DNA of 64,000 nt from Muscardinus avellanarius (Eukaryota > Chordata > Mammalia > Rodentia > Gliridae): NCBI GenBank assembly GCA_963383645.1, contig OY726560.1, positions 27,602,300 to 27,666,299 on the forward strand. Reading direction: 5' to 3'. The notes under the pieces are model-generated. The model did no database searches and was not told the DNA's origin. It saw nothing but the letters and a program-made list of their open reading frames with translations. Position numbers and translations under genes: made by a program. Position 1 is the first letter of the stretch, and every line of letters begins with the position of its first letter. Positions 10,340 to 21,522 of the stretch are shown piece by piece.

Positions 10340-11165
10340 CTTTAAACAGGTAAGAGAAGAATCAGCAAGCTTGAAGATAGGACAAGCAATATTATCCACT
10401 ATAATGAACAGAAAGAAACAAAGATAAAAAGTAGACAGATTCAATGGATTTGTGGGACACCATAAAGCATTATGGAAACCCCCTAACAAGTGGGAAAGAA
10501 GAAAAGAGAGGAAGACTCCCAGAAAGACACACAGAAAAATTATTGAAAACATATTTGATGTATTTGCATTCCATATATAATGAAACATAAGAATCTAAAA
10601 TTCCAGAAGTTCAATAAATGCCAAGTAGAAGAAAAATTTTTAAAATTCACACCACACATTATAGTTAATTTTTCAAAACTCTGGACAAAAGTAGAAGTTT
10701 GAAAGAAACAAAAGAGAAGTGACTTGTGACCAGTAATCGATCCTCAGTAAGATTAACAGCCAATAACTCATCAGAAGTCATAGAAGCCAGAGGAGGACAG
10801 ATGATATATGTTAGTCCCCAAAGTATCAAGGTTTCAGCTAAGAATCTATATCTGACAAAACAACATTCAAAAATGAAGGATAAATTAAGACATTCCCAAA
10901 CAAATTCCAGCAGAGAGAATTCACTATCATTACATCTTTCCTTTGAGAAATACTAAAATTAGTCCTTGAGGTTGAAGTGAAAGAATGCTGAAGAGTAATT
11001 TTTTTAAATCTTCAGTAGAGATTAATGTATAGAGTAATACAAAAGTCAGTATTATATTTTTGATATTGCAATTTCTGATTTTATTTTCTACAAGCTTTAA
11101 AAGAAAAAAACCTACAAAAAGAATTAGATATCATGTGATTAGATAGAAAGTGGAACAGTCTGTGA
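10340..11165 (+). mobile_element. Old L1M ORF1 remnant (right half of split element)
   Basis: Starts with GAATCAGCAAGCTTGAAGAT and contains TGTGGGACACCATAAAGC, GATCCTCAGTAAGATTAACAG, TCATAGAAGCCAGAGGAGG, AATGAAGGATAAATTAAGACATTCC: an ordered ORF1 remnant from coiled coil through the C-terminal domain. A 76-codon open frame at 10726-10956 is part of it. Frameshifts and gaps make it non-functional. Confidence 0.75.
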
Positions 11166-11549
11166 GAGGTGGAACTGCATAGGAACAGAGTTTATGCATG
11201 CGACTGAAGGGAAGTCACTATGACTTTAAATGAAATAATAATTATTCCGGGATAATTTTTAAGGATAAGTCATTTTCAGAATAAGAATTTATAACTTTAA
11301 CCACTCAAAAATATCTAAAACTATGCAAAAAGTGAGAGAAGAAAATCACAATGAACACAAATAAATTAGTAAGCATAAAATAGTAAGCAAGAATCCAAAA
11401 TGTATGTACCATAGTATCAGAGTTTTAAAATACCGAGACAAAGACCTGAAAGCAGAATCGGACAACCCTCGCTTATAATCTGGTAATTAAGCACACATTT
11501 CTCAAAAACCGATAGAATTTGTAGATAAAAACATTAGAAAGTACAGAGG

Positions 11550-11960
11550 TAACATAAATAAAATGCTATCTATTTAATGTAATTAGCACTTATAAGTTAC
11601 TATTCCTATCAACTTTAGAATACTCATTTTTCTCAAATGCACATGAAACATTCACCAGGGTCATAACCAGAACATAAGGTCTTATATATACATGGAAAAC
11701 AGAAATTGTACAAAATGTGTTCTCAGATCATAATATAGATAAATGTATCAGTAATAGAAAAATAACTATACAACACGAAAATATCGGCACATCCCTAAAC
11801 AACCCATGAGTCAAAAATGGGGGTCTCAAGGGAAAGAGAAATAAAAGGTGGGGCGTCAGTCTTGTTCCCAGAGCCACTAAATAATAAGGAGGTACCATCA
11901 ACAAATCTATCCTCACAAATTGAACATCTTATGATTAAATGTACCAGAAAACTAAGGAGA
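11550..11960 (+). mobile_element. Old L1M ORF2 endonuclease-region remnant
   Basis: 'TTTTTCTCAAATGCACATGAAACATTCACCAGGG' (split here: CTCAAATGCACATGAAAC, ATTCACCAGGGTCATAACC) and 'TGTTCTCAGATCATAATATAG' match the L1 ORF2 endonuclease domain in order. Probably the continuation of the element at 9605-11165. Confidence 0.6.
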
Positions 11961-12119
11961 AATAGATACTCTAAATAGTTCTATAAAAGTGTGTTGAGAA
12001 CACAGAAAATGTTTACCGCTAGAAGCTCAGGAGTTCGGAACGATTGGAAAATGTGAATGAATAGAAATTTAAGTCAACAAATAGGTAATGTCATGACAGT
12101 TGTATTTAGTTCTTTCTAG

Positions 12120-12585
12120 TGTGGAAATGCTAAACACTGGCATACCCTTTATGAAGGGTATGGGACAGTCAAAACATGCTGTGCATCAGGATTCCTTATC
12201 TCCTTCTGGTGAAGGCCACTGTTGCATGAAAAACATCTCAGCATGTCCTTGAGGATGCCATATTGTCTAATGTAGCCCTGTGTGCTGGCTAGTTGCCACT
12301 TTTGTTCTAATTTGATATGTAAACCAGGCAGAGACAGTACAGTGTGCAGATGTATTTGTGGATAGATAGACATGAGGATATCCAGAAGACCCTTGGGCAA
12401 GTTTCTTGCAGAGCACTAATGTACCCAGCCAGTAACTCCTGGGTATTAAGGATTAGGCTTCTTCTTACACCCTGTTCAGCTAGAATAAAGCCCTGTCTTA
12501 TTCTTGCTCCATGCCAGACTTTTTTTTTCCAATGGACCAGATTTAGCCTGCAATTGCATTGGTCTATTGCACAACACTGAGATTC
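12120..12585 (+). mobile_element. LTR-like repeat, copy 1
   Basis: Shares order and sequence with copy 2 at 13885-14330: GTCAAAACATG, CCTTATCTCCTTCT, GAAGGCCACT, AAAAACATCTCAGCA, TGCCACTTTTGTT, later AATAAAGCC and ATGGACCAGAT. The AATAAA plus end-of-element layout and the TATATAAAATGG in copy 2 suggest a retroviral LTR. Divergence between copies is high by eye, so both are old. No retroviral internal region is seen between them. Confidence 0.55.
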
Positions 12586-12589
12586 ACAT

Positions 12590-13120
12590 GATTGAACAGG
12601 CAGTTTAGAAATATAGACACACTAGTTTAGTCTCATTACTTTTTACCAAAAACAGTGTCTTTATTTTTGCAGCTAAGATATATATTATGAAAGACATTCC
12701 CATGGATATATCCAAGATTTGGTGGACTTCAGTCTACAGATTACATAATGAGTGTACAATACCAAATATCTTAGTTCTAATCTTATGCTCTTTTAAAAAA
12801 ATGCATCACTGGAAGTGTGTTGAGAAATATAATTAAAAAATAGTAACAAGCTATTTCATTATTTTTTCCAAAAAACTTCTTTCAAATCTCTTATAGATTT
12901 CCTCTGATGTATTTCTTACCAAATAACAACTTCACAACATTTTTCCTGCCAACAAATTAAGCATAAACATCTCAGTCTAGTGTTTTAATTTCTCCACATT
13001 ATGATTATTTCCTGTAAGCCTAATTTTATATTCCATTATTCCTTTTAATGCACTCACACCACAACAGACCAGACACCATATAGCTCGACAAAACAGTTAT
13101 ATGCATACCATTCTTGCATT
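12590..13120. other. AT-rich non-genic stretch
   Basis: No recognised gene, repeat or retroviral internal sequence. Confidence 0.4.
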
Positions 13121-13124
13121 GTGG

Positions 13125-13300
13125 ATGCGTACATCCATCAAATATTTGCTGAGTTTAATTTATGCAGTAGGCAGTCTGCCCATAATGTAGTTTTAAGAAT
13201 AAAATGATGAATAAAATGTATTTTCTGCTCCCTAAAGATGTTGTAACTTAGTAAAGAGATATTTAAGTGTACCTGCCAGAAAGTGAATCTAACCAGCTTA
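13125..13300 (+). repeat. Possible L2/MIR-like old repeat
   Basis: 'CATCAAATATTTGCTGAG', 'TTATGCAGTAGGCAG', 'CTCCCTAAAGATGTTG' have the order of the 3' end of an ancient L2-type repeat. Weak match. Confidence 0.35.
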
Positions 13301-13884
13301 AGCTGGAAAGGGATTTGTTGGCAATATGTCAAATTGAACAGAGACTTTATCACAAGACTTAGGAAGTAGGCATTTAACAAATATCGATCTATTCTGGTTA
13401 AACAAATTAAGTCAGAGCTTATCCTATTTTGCCCATCTCTGTTCTCTCTTGGGCCATCATGGTCTCACAGCCAATAGTCGCATATTTCTTTGTGTAAAGC
13501 TATTCTCTTACTGCTGCCTTACTTCTAAAGTGGCATCACCTGACTTTGGCTCTGCTGGATTCTATCAGGCTAAGCTCAATGCAAGCATTCCTGACTGTTA
13601 ATCCCAGCCCACAGAGAATGGCCAACATTAGCCTTCACAAATACACAGATAACACTCTCTCTGTGCACATTAAATATTGCGTTAGTGTCCTTTGGGTTTG
13701 CCAAAGGACATAATTAGGCTAAAAGAACTGTCACTTCATGCAATACCCCCAGGCCCATGACTGTGTGAACTTCTCTGTAATACTCTGCTAAGGAAGTCCT
13801 GATGTCTTCACATCATTTACTGTGGTCCACTACTGTGTGCAAACTTCAAATAGTCCCCCCTGCATCATACCAGTGCTAGCTTCA

Positions 13885-14330
13885 GGTATTCACATAGATC
13901 ACATTTTATGTCACTGAAAAGTTGTGGGTAGAGTCAAAACATGATGTGTATTAGACTTCCTTACCTCCTTCTTCTGAAGGCCACTCTTGTAGGAAAAACA
14001 CCTCAGCAGGTTCTTGAATGCCCTATTGTCTTGTGGAACTCTGTGCCCTGGCTGGCTGCCACTTTTGTTTGCTATATAAAATGGACTGAGATGGTCCAGC
14101 ATGTGGAAGCACCATGTGCATGTGCTATGTAGAAATCTCCATTTGAAGTTAACCTGTACCCAGTTGGCCATCACTGGGTGTTGAGAGAGGGATGCCTCTT
14201 GTGTTCTGCCTTCCACAGCTGAAATAAACGCATATCTCACCCCCTACCACCAATACGGGGTTTAGTTTTCAGATGGACCAGATCAAACCTGCAACTTTGC
14301 AGCTTGGGCGAGTTGCACTAGAATGCTTGC
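13885..14330 (+). mobile_element. LTR-like repeat, copy 2
   Basis: Homologous to 12120-12585. A TATA-like GCTATATAAAATGG at about 14070 and a polyadenylation signal GAAATAAACG at about 14220 are spaced as in an LTR (TATA, then AATAAA about 150 bases on). TG/CA ends and TSDs are not clear. The open frames on both strands here (for example 13911-14240 minus) are shadows of this repeat. Confidence 0.6.
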
Positions 14331-14569
14331 CATTAATTAAAACTTTACTTCTCTAGCTATGTATCTGTCCATAAAACATTTCTTCATATCTGCTAGTAAA
14401 TATTTACCTATAATTCATTATAAAACTTTATGGTGTTATACCTTATTTCTTAAAAAGAGACTACATTTCTCTTTTATACTAAAAGTTGAGCGCATAGACA
14501 AATTTAAGTCAAATATTGAAGATGTGGATGATCTCAAGGGGAATAAACAACATATCAAAAGGCACTTAC

Positions 14570-14701
14570 CTCAGATAACTTCTTTTCCGTGTCCTCAGAG
14601 GAGCTGAATTTGGCGTCTACCCCCTTCTCCAAGAGCAGACGAATCAGAAATGTGAGGTGCCAGATTCTCAGGTCAGTCTCTCCCAGTGATGAATCCAAGT
14701 T
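14570..14701 (-). other. Possible exon (speculative), ankyrin-like LLLEKG
   Basis: On the minus strand a 44-codon open stretch ends at CTGAG|GTAAGTGCC, a textbook 5' splice site (intron starts at 14569). The reading includes RLLLEKGVDA, which recalls the second helix of an ankyrin repeat. The upstream edge is an AG at 14702-14703 (within an in-frame TAG) with a poor pyrimidine tract. AG|GTAAG is expected about four times per strand by chance in 64 kb, so this is a candidate only. Confidence 0.2.
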
Positions 14702-14709
14702 CTATGGGT

Positions 14710-15500
14710 TCCACAAATCCACTATGTCTCTGATGTCAGAAAACTTGGAAAAGCTGAGCATTAAGTATTGGTGCAATTTGCTCAACTTTATAATAAAACC
14801 CCAGGCTTGACTTTTGTGCTATCTGACCTCTAGCTGCGGGTAATACACACCACAAGGAAGGCTTCCTGGACTTTCTAGAACACCCCTAATCAATACTTGG
14901 TTGGACTGAGCCAGACATTCTTTCACTTCCAGCTTTCTAGGATAGTTAAGCCAGAAGTGAGCTGTTTGCGCATGCCCTGTAAGTACCTTGCTCCCAAAGC
15001 TCTCAGCTGCTACCGCTATTGCCTATACCTGTGTCTCATTCCACCTGAATCTCATTTACCTCCACAGTCGAGTCTTTCAAGATATAGTGATAAATCAAAC
15101 CATGGGTAATCGTACTTCGTTTATCACAAGCAATGAAGGCCCTCATTGTCATTTGACCTCTGTGGAACCAATCTAAGAATCCCATTTTGAGGAGCTCCTT
15201 TCTTTTGCTGCTTTCAGTATCAACTCTGTTTTTTCAGGTTCCTCCCCTAATAGTGATCTCGATAAACAAATTAATATTGTGTGTTTTGGGGAAAGTGGTA
15301 ATAAAATGGATACAAAAACTGAGACAGGTGGTAGGGCCAATGATTGAGCACTAATGAGCTGGTTACTCCTGTGAGTCACAAGGCCTCAAAGTTCTCTCAG
15401 GGATTCATCTGACAAACTATGTAAAATTTATCTCACACTTCTTCCAGAGAATATGGGAATGAGACCTCTATCCACCTATACTATTAGCTGAGTACATCCA
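14710..15500. other. Single-copy-looking stretch, nothing firm
   Basis: Less AT-rich than its surroundings. Several 60-70-codon open frames on both strands show no recognisable domain. It may contain diverged LTR sequence. Confidence 0.35.
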
Positions 15501-15521
15501 AGGGTATTAAATTTCTCTTAC

Positions 15522-15600
15522 CTTCTGATTTATTCAACTGTAATTGAGTGGCATCCGCATAGGATACATCAAAGTGAGGTACATATAAACATGTAGTAAA
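15522..15600 (-). other. Possible exon (speculative)
   Basis: A 79-base minus-strand segment is open in one frame (reading includes FDVSYADATQLQLNK), with AG upstream (ATCTTTGCCAG) and a strong donor GAAG|GTAAGAG downstream. I recognise no family. Its phase (0 in, 1 out) does not join cleanly to the candidate at 14570-14701, which weakens the idea of one gene. Confidence 0.2.
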
Positions 15601-15609
15601 CTGGCAAAG

Positions 15610-16250
15610 ATAATGTGATTATCCATTTTAAATCAGATGGGATGGAAGAAAGTGGCAAGGGAACCTAAAGTCCACCTCCTGTGAAACCACAGCAACCCTG
15701 TCCTCACATGGTGCTTGGCACTTTGTAGGATGTCAATCATTACATTTTAAATCACTCAATGATGAATATATTACAGTTAGTGTCTAATGAAACATATATA
15801 AAGTCCAATAAAACTACAGACTTAAACTACTAATCTAGCACAATCTACAACATTTTTAAAGTCCTTCACCTATTATTTCCCTATAAATGGATGAAAAGCT
15901 TTTCTCTTTCAATTATTTCTTCAGCTGTAAAGTTTAGGCAGCCAAGAGCTATCTACTTTACATCACTGATAAACACTTCTCCATCCTGTGCTCCACTCCC
16001 ATCGTTGCTTTTGCTTTGTACTCTGTATTTCAGTATTGTCCGTCAGTAAAGAGAGGGACTCAATTTTGTGTGCATTAACATGAAATCTTCACGGTATTTC
16101 ATCCTTTTGAGGCAAGTGCGGGTGATATATCTTTTGACACTGATGTTCTAATATAGCTCATTCATGTCAGATTTCTTTAATCCCATCTACCTTGCCTGGA
16201 AAAGCATTTGAGGAAGGCGGGTGGAGGTGGGGGAATCATTTTTATGCTTG
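15610..16250. other. Single-copy non-genic stretch
   Basis: No repeat or gene named. Confidence 0.4.
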
Positions 16251-16800
16251 CTCATGCTATAATTATTCCAGAGGCTGAGGAAATTTAACAATGTGCTGCA
16301 CTTTAAGCACTTTGTGATAGTCATCATCTTTGATCAATGTTTTAAAGCTTCACTGCTGATAGAAAGGATGAAAAGCAATTATACAGCATTACTGTTGAGC
16401 TGTTATTCAAGGTCCATCATGCTTTTCATTCTTTTCCCCCCTCTGCTCTTAAGAGGAATATGTTTTCTAACACTCTGACACAAGCCATCATATTTTCCTT
16501 GGAGTGGTTGCAAACCTCTTTTCTTCCAATTAAAGCCATTGATAAAGCATCTGTGTCTTGGACTGAACTACTTATTCTAATTAGGTTGTGTTTATACTTA
16601 CTGATTTTTTTTCCCCTCTTCCTTTTTCGTTTTCTTTTTGGTAAGTGTTGTGTTTGCTCTTCCATTTAGATCTAAGCCCTGAAGCTATCTGGCCTTACAT
16701 AACCATTAATTAATTAAAATAGGAAAACGCATAACTTCTTATTGTACTAGAGCGATGAGTCACTGGGTATACTGAATATTCATGTACTTTGAATCAAATA
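16250..16800. other. Possible conserved non-coding block
   Basis: Repeat-free by eye, balanced composition, with AT-hook/homeodomain-type cores (ACCATTAATTAATTAA at about 16700) and no retroelement landmarks. Open frames on both strands (16426-16665 minus, 16460-16669 plus) carry no known domain. Conservation is a guess from appearance only. Confidence 0.25.
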
Positions 16801-17640
16801 CAAGTAAACATGCATTAAAAGCCAAATATTCCATATTTAACACTATTTGAGTACTAGGTAATGACAGGTGTAATAGTATATTTAAGAACATTAATGAAGT
16901 ATTTTATTTTAACTTTAGTTCCATACCTAGGTCAAAGACATTAATTTAGTTGTAATTATAATAATTTTTCTAGCAAGCACATATACACAATAATCCACAA
17001 ATGCCAAAACCATGATTAATTTAGAAATCTATAAGCTAATGATCCTGTCAAATTTATTAAAATTTATTGCTTTCAAAGAAAATAGACACTATATATGATA
17101 CAACAGTAATGTTAGAAATAATAACAAATGTATTTTGGTAATTCATAAATTGCTTTAAAAATAAGAAGGTTTGTACTTTGATCTTTAGTTTCAGATTAGG
17201 AACAGCATTTATATTTATTAGCATTTATTTTTAACTTGGTTACTAGACTCTATCCTTCCTAATTTCTTCCAAAGAATGGAAGCTATTTTCTAAGACTTTT
17301 GGAGATCAATACACATACCTTTTTCTCTATGTATCACCTCTGCCTAGCACCACTTTGCTCAAGGGTTTTACACACTTTCTCTCTATCCAATAAATAATTA
17401 TTGGTCAACTTACTGTTTTCCTAGTACCATCCTTGAAGAGGAGGATACCCTATTAAAAACTATAGACCAGATCTCTGTTACTCTTTTTTGAAAAAAAAAA
17501 AAAAAAAGGAAGAACCTGGAACAAATACATCAACAATAAAATAGCACATAATGGAGGAAACAAGTTAAGACTGGGTGGTTATAGAAAGGCTCCCTAAAGT
17601 AAGAAGGTGCGGCCTGTGCTATGATCTAAATGACAATACT
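16800..17640. other. AT-rich non-genic stretch
   Basis: Nothing recognised except an A-run at about 17490-17507. Confidence 0.4.
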
Positions 17641-17653
17641 TAAATGATAATCC

Positions 17654-17737
17654 ACCTTTTTTTTTTTTTTTGGTGGTACTGAAGATTGAACAGAGGGGCA
17701 CTTGACTTCTGAGCTACTACACCCCCAGCCCTTTTAC

Positions 17738-17776
<39 letters not shown>

Positions 17777-17900
17777 TTTTTTGGACTCTAGGCTGCTGGG
17801 AGTCTCCCTGTGTTGCTGAGGCTTCTCTTAAACCTGAGATCCTTTTGTTTCAGCTTCCCAAGTACTGGGATCAGAAGTGTGTACCACCACAACAGGCTAC
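17654..17900 (-). mobile_element. B1-dID SINE with expanded (TTTA)n linker
   Basis: Reversed ID part (GGTACTGAAGATTGAACAGAGG), a linker expanded into about eleven TTTA units (17735-17781), then the reversed B1 part (CTCCCTGTGTTGCTGAGGC ... TACTGGGATCAGAAGTG). The A-rich linker between monomers has become a microsatellite. Confidence 0.88.
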
Positions 17901-18251
17901 TAATCAGCTTTTGAATGTAATTAGTAAATGGTGAGGAAATCACTACATTCTATTAGAGGAAAATTAATACTTGCCTATCCAAAAATGTTGCCATATTCTG
18001 TGCTGAAATTCAAGTACAAGTACACTTGAGGTTTCTTTTCTTCAGAAATCAAATGCTCTATCTCAAAGAAACCTGACCAGTTTGGCTTAACAAATCATTT
18101 TGGATTTCTCCTCTGACCCTCTTTAACCACATATTCTTTTGTTAAGTATTCACAAGACATCCATAATAAGTTAATATAGATTTTTTCAACTAGTTTTCAA
18201 GTAAAGGGTAACCTCATATCTTTCTTAAAAACAAACAACAGGAGTAACAAA

Positions 18252-18465
18252 ATCCCAGCCTGATGGGGTGCATGCCTGTAATCCTAGAACTTGGGAGGCT
18301 GAGACAGGAGGATCTCAGATTCCAGGCCAGCCTCAGTAATTTAGGAAAATGCTTAGCAACTTAGCAAGACACTGTTTCAAATAAAAAGATAGGGTCTGGG
18401 GATGTAGCTTAAAGATAGAATACCTTGATGTTCAATTCCTAGTAACAAACAAAATAAAAACCAAT
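18252..18465 (+). mobile_element. B1-dID SINE
   Basis: Left half GCATGCCTGTAATCCTAG ... AGGCTGAGACAGGAGG, linker, right half GGTCTGGGGATGTAGC ... TTCAATTCCTAGTAAC. Confidence 0.9.
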
Positions 18466-18495
18466 CAAAGTATATGTAAGCTATAATTTATTTTT

Positions 18496-18671
18496 ATTTT
18501 TTTATTTTTTAACAGTTTTTTATTGAACATAAATAGTATACATTTACACTATATTTGGTGCCCTCTCCCCCCCTGCCCCCGTTTTCTCTTCCCCCCTCCC
18601 ACCAATGGTTGTCCAGGTTAACCATGTCTTATTCATAATTTTACACATGTTCAGGTGTAGACCCTAAATAT
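18496..18671 (-). mobile_element. Short L1 3'-end insertion with 16-bp TSD
   Basis: The plus strand reads a T-rich tail, then TTTTTTATTGAACATAAATAG and the reverse of the L1 3'UTR (compare 24200-24310). It is flanked by GCTATAATTTATTTTT at 18480-18495 and 18672-18687, an exact 16-base target-site duplication. The insert is only about 176 bases, an extreme 5' truncation. Confidence 0.9.
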
Positions 18672-18689
18672 GCTATAATTTATTTTTTA

Positions 18690-20035
18690 AAAGCTTTTGC
18701 AGAGACCTAAACCATCTTTGTTACAAACTTTGTCCTGTAATAGATGAGGGGGCACACCTGGGGTAACCCTAGGCATACTTAATTAAGGTTGGCTTTCTTC
18801 TTGACCTGAACCTCCAAGATGATGCCCTCCATACAATCCTCATGGAGGATCTCTGTGGCATTCTGCTCATGCCTACCTCCACACACATAATCTTGCACTG
18901 CGCCCTGTTGAAGTCCTCTGTGCAGAGAGCCAGCTCCTCATAATTCACATCAGGACTGACATTCATCTTCCAGGAATGAATCTGAATGATTCTGGCCCAG
19001 GCTTCCTTATTGAGCATGGGGAACTTGATTTTTCAGTCTGGGGGCCAGGGAGGAACTAAGAGGGTCTAGAATGCCCACCCTGTAGGGGCTGCAATTACTT
19101 TTACATGGATGTTGTCTCGGGAGCCATCTAGCTGGTTCAGAAGCTTCAGAATGGTCCTCTGTACCTCTTAGACCTTGGCTTTCTCACTTTTCAAGAGTAG
19201 GGTGCTGAGAGCTTCCAGCTTGTCAATGAAGAAGATAGGTGGCACTTTCTCCTTGGCCAAGGCAAAGGCATCCTAGACCACCTTAACACCATTTCCAATG
19301 AACATCTCTACCAGTTGAGGTCACACCCACTTCAGGAAGGTGGCCTTGGTTTGTACAGCACAGATCTGGGCCAGCAGTATCTTCCCTGTGCCTGGGAGCA
19401 TCCCCTTTGGAGGCTATACCTCCAAGTTCTCAAACTTCTCCTTGTGATTTATAGGCGGGAAATTGGCTTTCACCCAGTCCTGGATTTGCTTGCCCAGGCC
19501 CTTGATGTCACTGTCATCCTCTTGTTTACTTCCATGGCCTTCACCTGTAAGGCATACACTGAAGGCAGAGTCTCCAGGATCAGGTAAGAGGCTTTCTTCA
19601 CATCCACCAGGCGTCTTTGCTTCAGCTTTTCAGTATCCACCTACCCTGACCACCGGTAGGAAGTATGTCTGTCGTATGGAAGTTTTCATTACTGCACACT
19701 TGCCCTTTCTCTGTGAGCCCAGGTCAATATTGGTACCACCCTCTTCCTGATCATTGGGGTCATCATCCAGCAGCTCAATGATACTGGAAAGAAGGTATGG
19801 CAGGGGCCTGTTCACTTTCATGTTCCCACTGATTTATTTGCTTATTTTTCATTACTTGAAATTCATGGGTGACCTGGAAAACTGTACTCTTCAGGATCTT
19901 GATCATGCTGTACAACAGCTGTATGCACTGGATAATATCTTCTGTGAATGTCTTAAGCACATCCTCCCTAATTCCATTTTGCTCAGCTTTTTCCCAAATT
20001 GTTGCCATCTTCCTGATGCTATATTTTAGAATCCA
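18690..20035 (-). pseudogene. PSMC3: Processed pseudogene of 26S proteasome ATPase PSMC3 (Rpt5)
   Basis: Read right to left, the minus strand covers nearly the whole PSMC3 protein, an AAA+ subunit of the 19S regulatory particle that unfolds substrates. Landmarks in order: N-terminus [12 protein letters not shown] from 20008 and a helical part; the OB-region peptide [14 protein letters not shown] around 19700; a damaged Walker A near 19400 (PGTGKILLA, with residues lost before it); a damaged Walker B near 19225 (FFIDKLEA, the catalytic Glu after Asp replaced by Lys); and a C-terminus ending KYA with its stop at 18769-18771. The reading jumps between three frames, so there are several indels. 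Introns are absent and the length (about 1.24 kb of coding sequence) is near that of the parent mRNA, so it arose by reverse transcription. It cannot make a working ATPase. Confidence 0.92.
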
Positions 20036-20039
20036 CTCC

Positions 20040-20860
20040 TACCTTTCTCTTTTATCTGAGAACTTCAAAACAGTTATCTCCTGTCCAAACTAAGTAATAA
20101 AGTCATACATAAAATAGCTATATGATCTGTTGATAGCCCTTCCCTTGATGAAGGTCTCTTTGTTCTTATACTAATACCCATCGCTTTTCAATATACACAT
20201 TGTATTAATTAAAAAGTACACACAGTATTACAGGTTGAAGCTTTGTTTTCTTTTTATTACTTGTACTATATGTATATTGTATTATGTGTACTATACAAAT
20301 AATACAAATATACAAATACATATATAAAACTATATAATAACACAAAGTTTGGTAGTAACTGTAACTCAATAATAAAAATAATTTATACAAACAGGAAAGT
20401 TTGTTCCTTCCTGGTATTTTCTGGCAGCTGTAACATAACTCCTCAGGCTCTCTTCTATTTATTCTCATTCCAGGACCCACCCTGAAGAAGAAGGCTGTAT
20501 ACAACAAACTTCTCGAATGCTGAAGAAAAAGAACAAGGGACACTGGCAAACCATGTGATGACTCTGAAGTTTCTACTCAAAAGACCTGTACTGTCTCATT
20601 TGATCATGTTCCTTCAGCCAAAGATGTGACACATCTGTGTGTTATCACTGACAAGGGGAAGTAGACATGATCTTCTTTCCCAGGCAGGCACTGCAAGTCA
20701 CAGCACAATGAGTGGAGATATAGAATTGGCTTACTAGAACACAAGATATAAGTAGCACATTCTCCAATATGTCTATTAATGAATTCATAATTTCTTGATG
20801 TGTATATTTTTCCCAAAATAATTTTAAATTATTTGATAAAAATTTCAATCTTTATCCCTG
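20040..20860. other. AT-rich non-genic stretch
   Basis: Contains TATA/ATAC-rich low-complexity sequence at about 20250-20340. Open frames (20205-20549, 20604-20848 minus) show no domain. Confidence 0.45.
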
Positions 20861-20862
20861 TT

Positions 20863-20952
20863 TGTTTTTGCTCCTTGCTGTGCTTAGTATTGAACCCAGG
20901 CCTTATCCAGTGCTAGGCAAGCGCTGTACCACTGAGCAACACCACTGGCCAA
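20863..20952 (-). mobile_element. ID-type SINE monomer
   Basis: The plus strand reads GTATTGAACCCAGGCCTTATCC then GTGCTAGGCAAGCGCTGTACC, ACTGAGCAACACC, i.e. the reverse of a tRNA-Ala-like ID element with its full D-arm region. Unlike the dimers it keeps the GCTAGGCAAGCGCT segment and has no B1 half. Confidence 0.75.
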
Positions 20953-20959
20953 ACTTTAG

Positions 20960-21515
20960 CCCTATAATGATACTTATCCATATTACTATAAATTTATGTT
21001 ATTCATTCTGATAAAATGCTTGACCATAGTTATATTTGTAAGTGCATATTTAATATCCTTATTAATCAAAATCTTTGGGTTAATTGTATGAGTCTTTTTA
21101 GAATATTCAGGGTTTCACAATTCACTGTATGCATTTTAAGTACATTCATTTGTTTTTCAAATGTAAATCATAAGAAATTCAAAGCTTTCACCTTCACTCT
21201 TTGAAATTAGTTTCTGTACACTCTGCTTTTTTCTAGTATGAATAGGATTTATACTCATCCTACTTTGGTAAGCCTCTCTTCACACAATTATTTTCTTTCA
21301 GGTTCCCTATTATTTTATTAATGATGCAAGATCTCATCGACATAATTAAATAAAGATCAGTTGTTCTATTCAACATTTTCTTGATCATCACAGAAATAAG
21401 AATGTCAATAAAGTATAAAGCAAATTTACACAATCCACTTTTATTTGAATGACTCACAAATCTGATCTCCAGGAAACTCTGTTCTCTCTGTTCTCCCACC
21501 ATTATTATACTGTAG
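20960..21515. other. AT-rich non-genic stretch
   Basis: No recognised feature. Confidence 0.45.
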
Positions 21516-21522
21516 CCTTAAT

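Noticed and set aside
12586..13884. A complete provirus between the two LTR-like copies
   Set aside because: The spacer shows no gag, pol or env-like reading, and the two copies are too diverged from each other to be a recent LTR pair.
20863..20952. A genuine tRNA-Ala gene
   Set aside because: It resembles tRNA-Ala only because ID SINEs derive from it; the acceptor stem cannot be closed and the anticodon arm is degraded.
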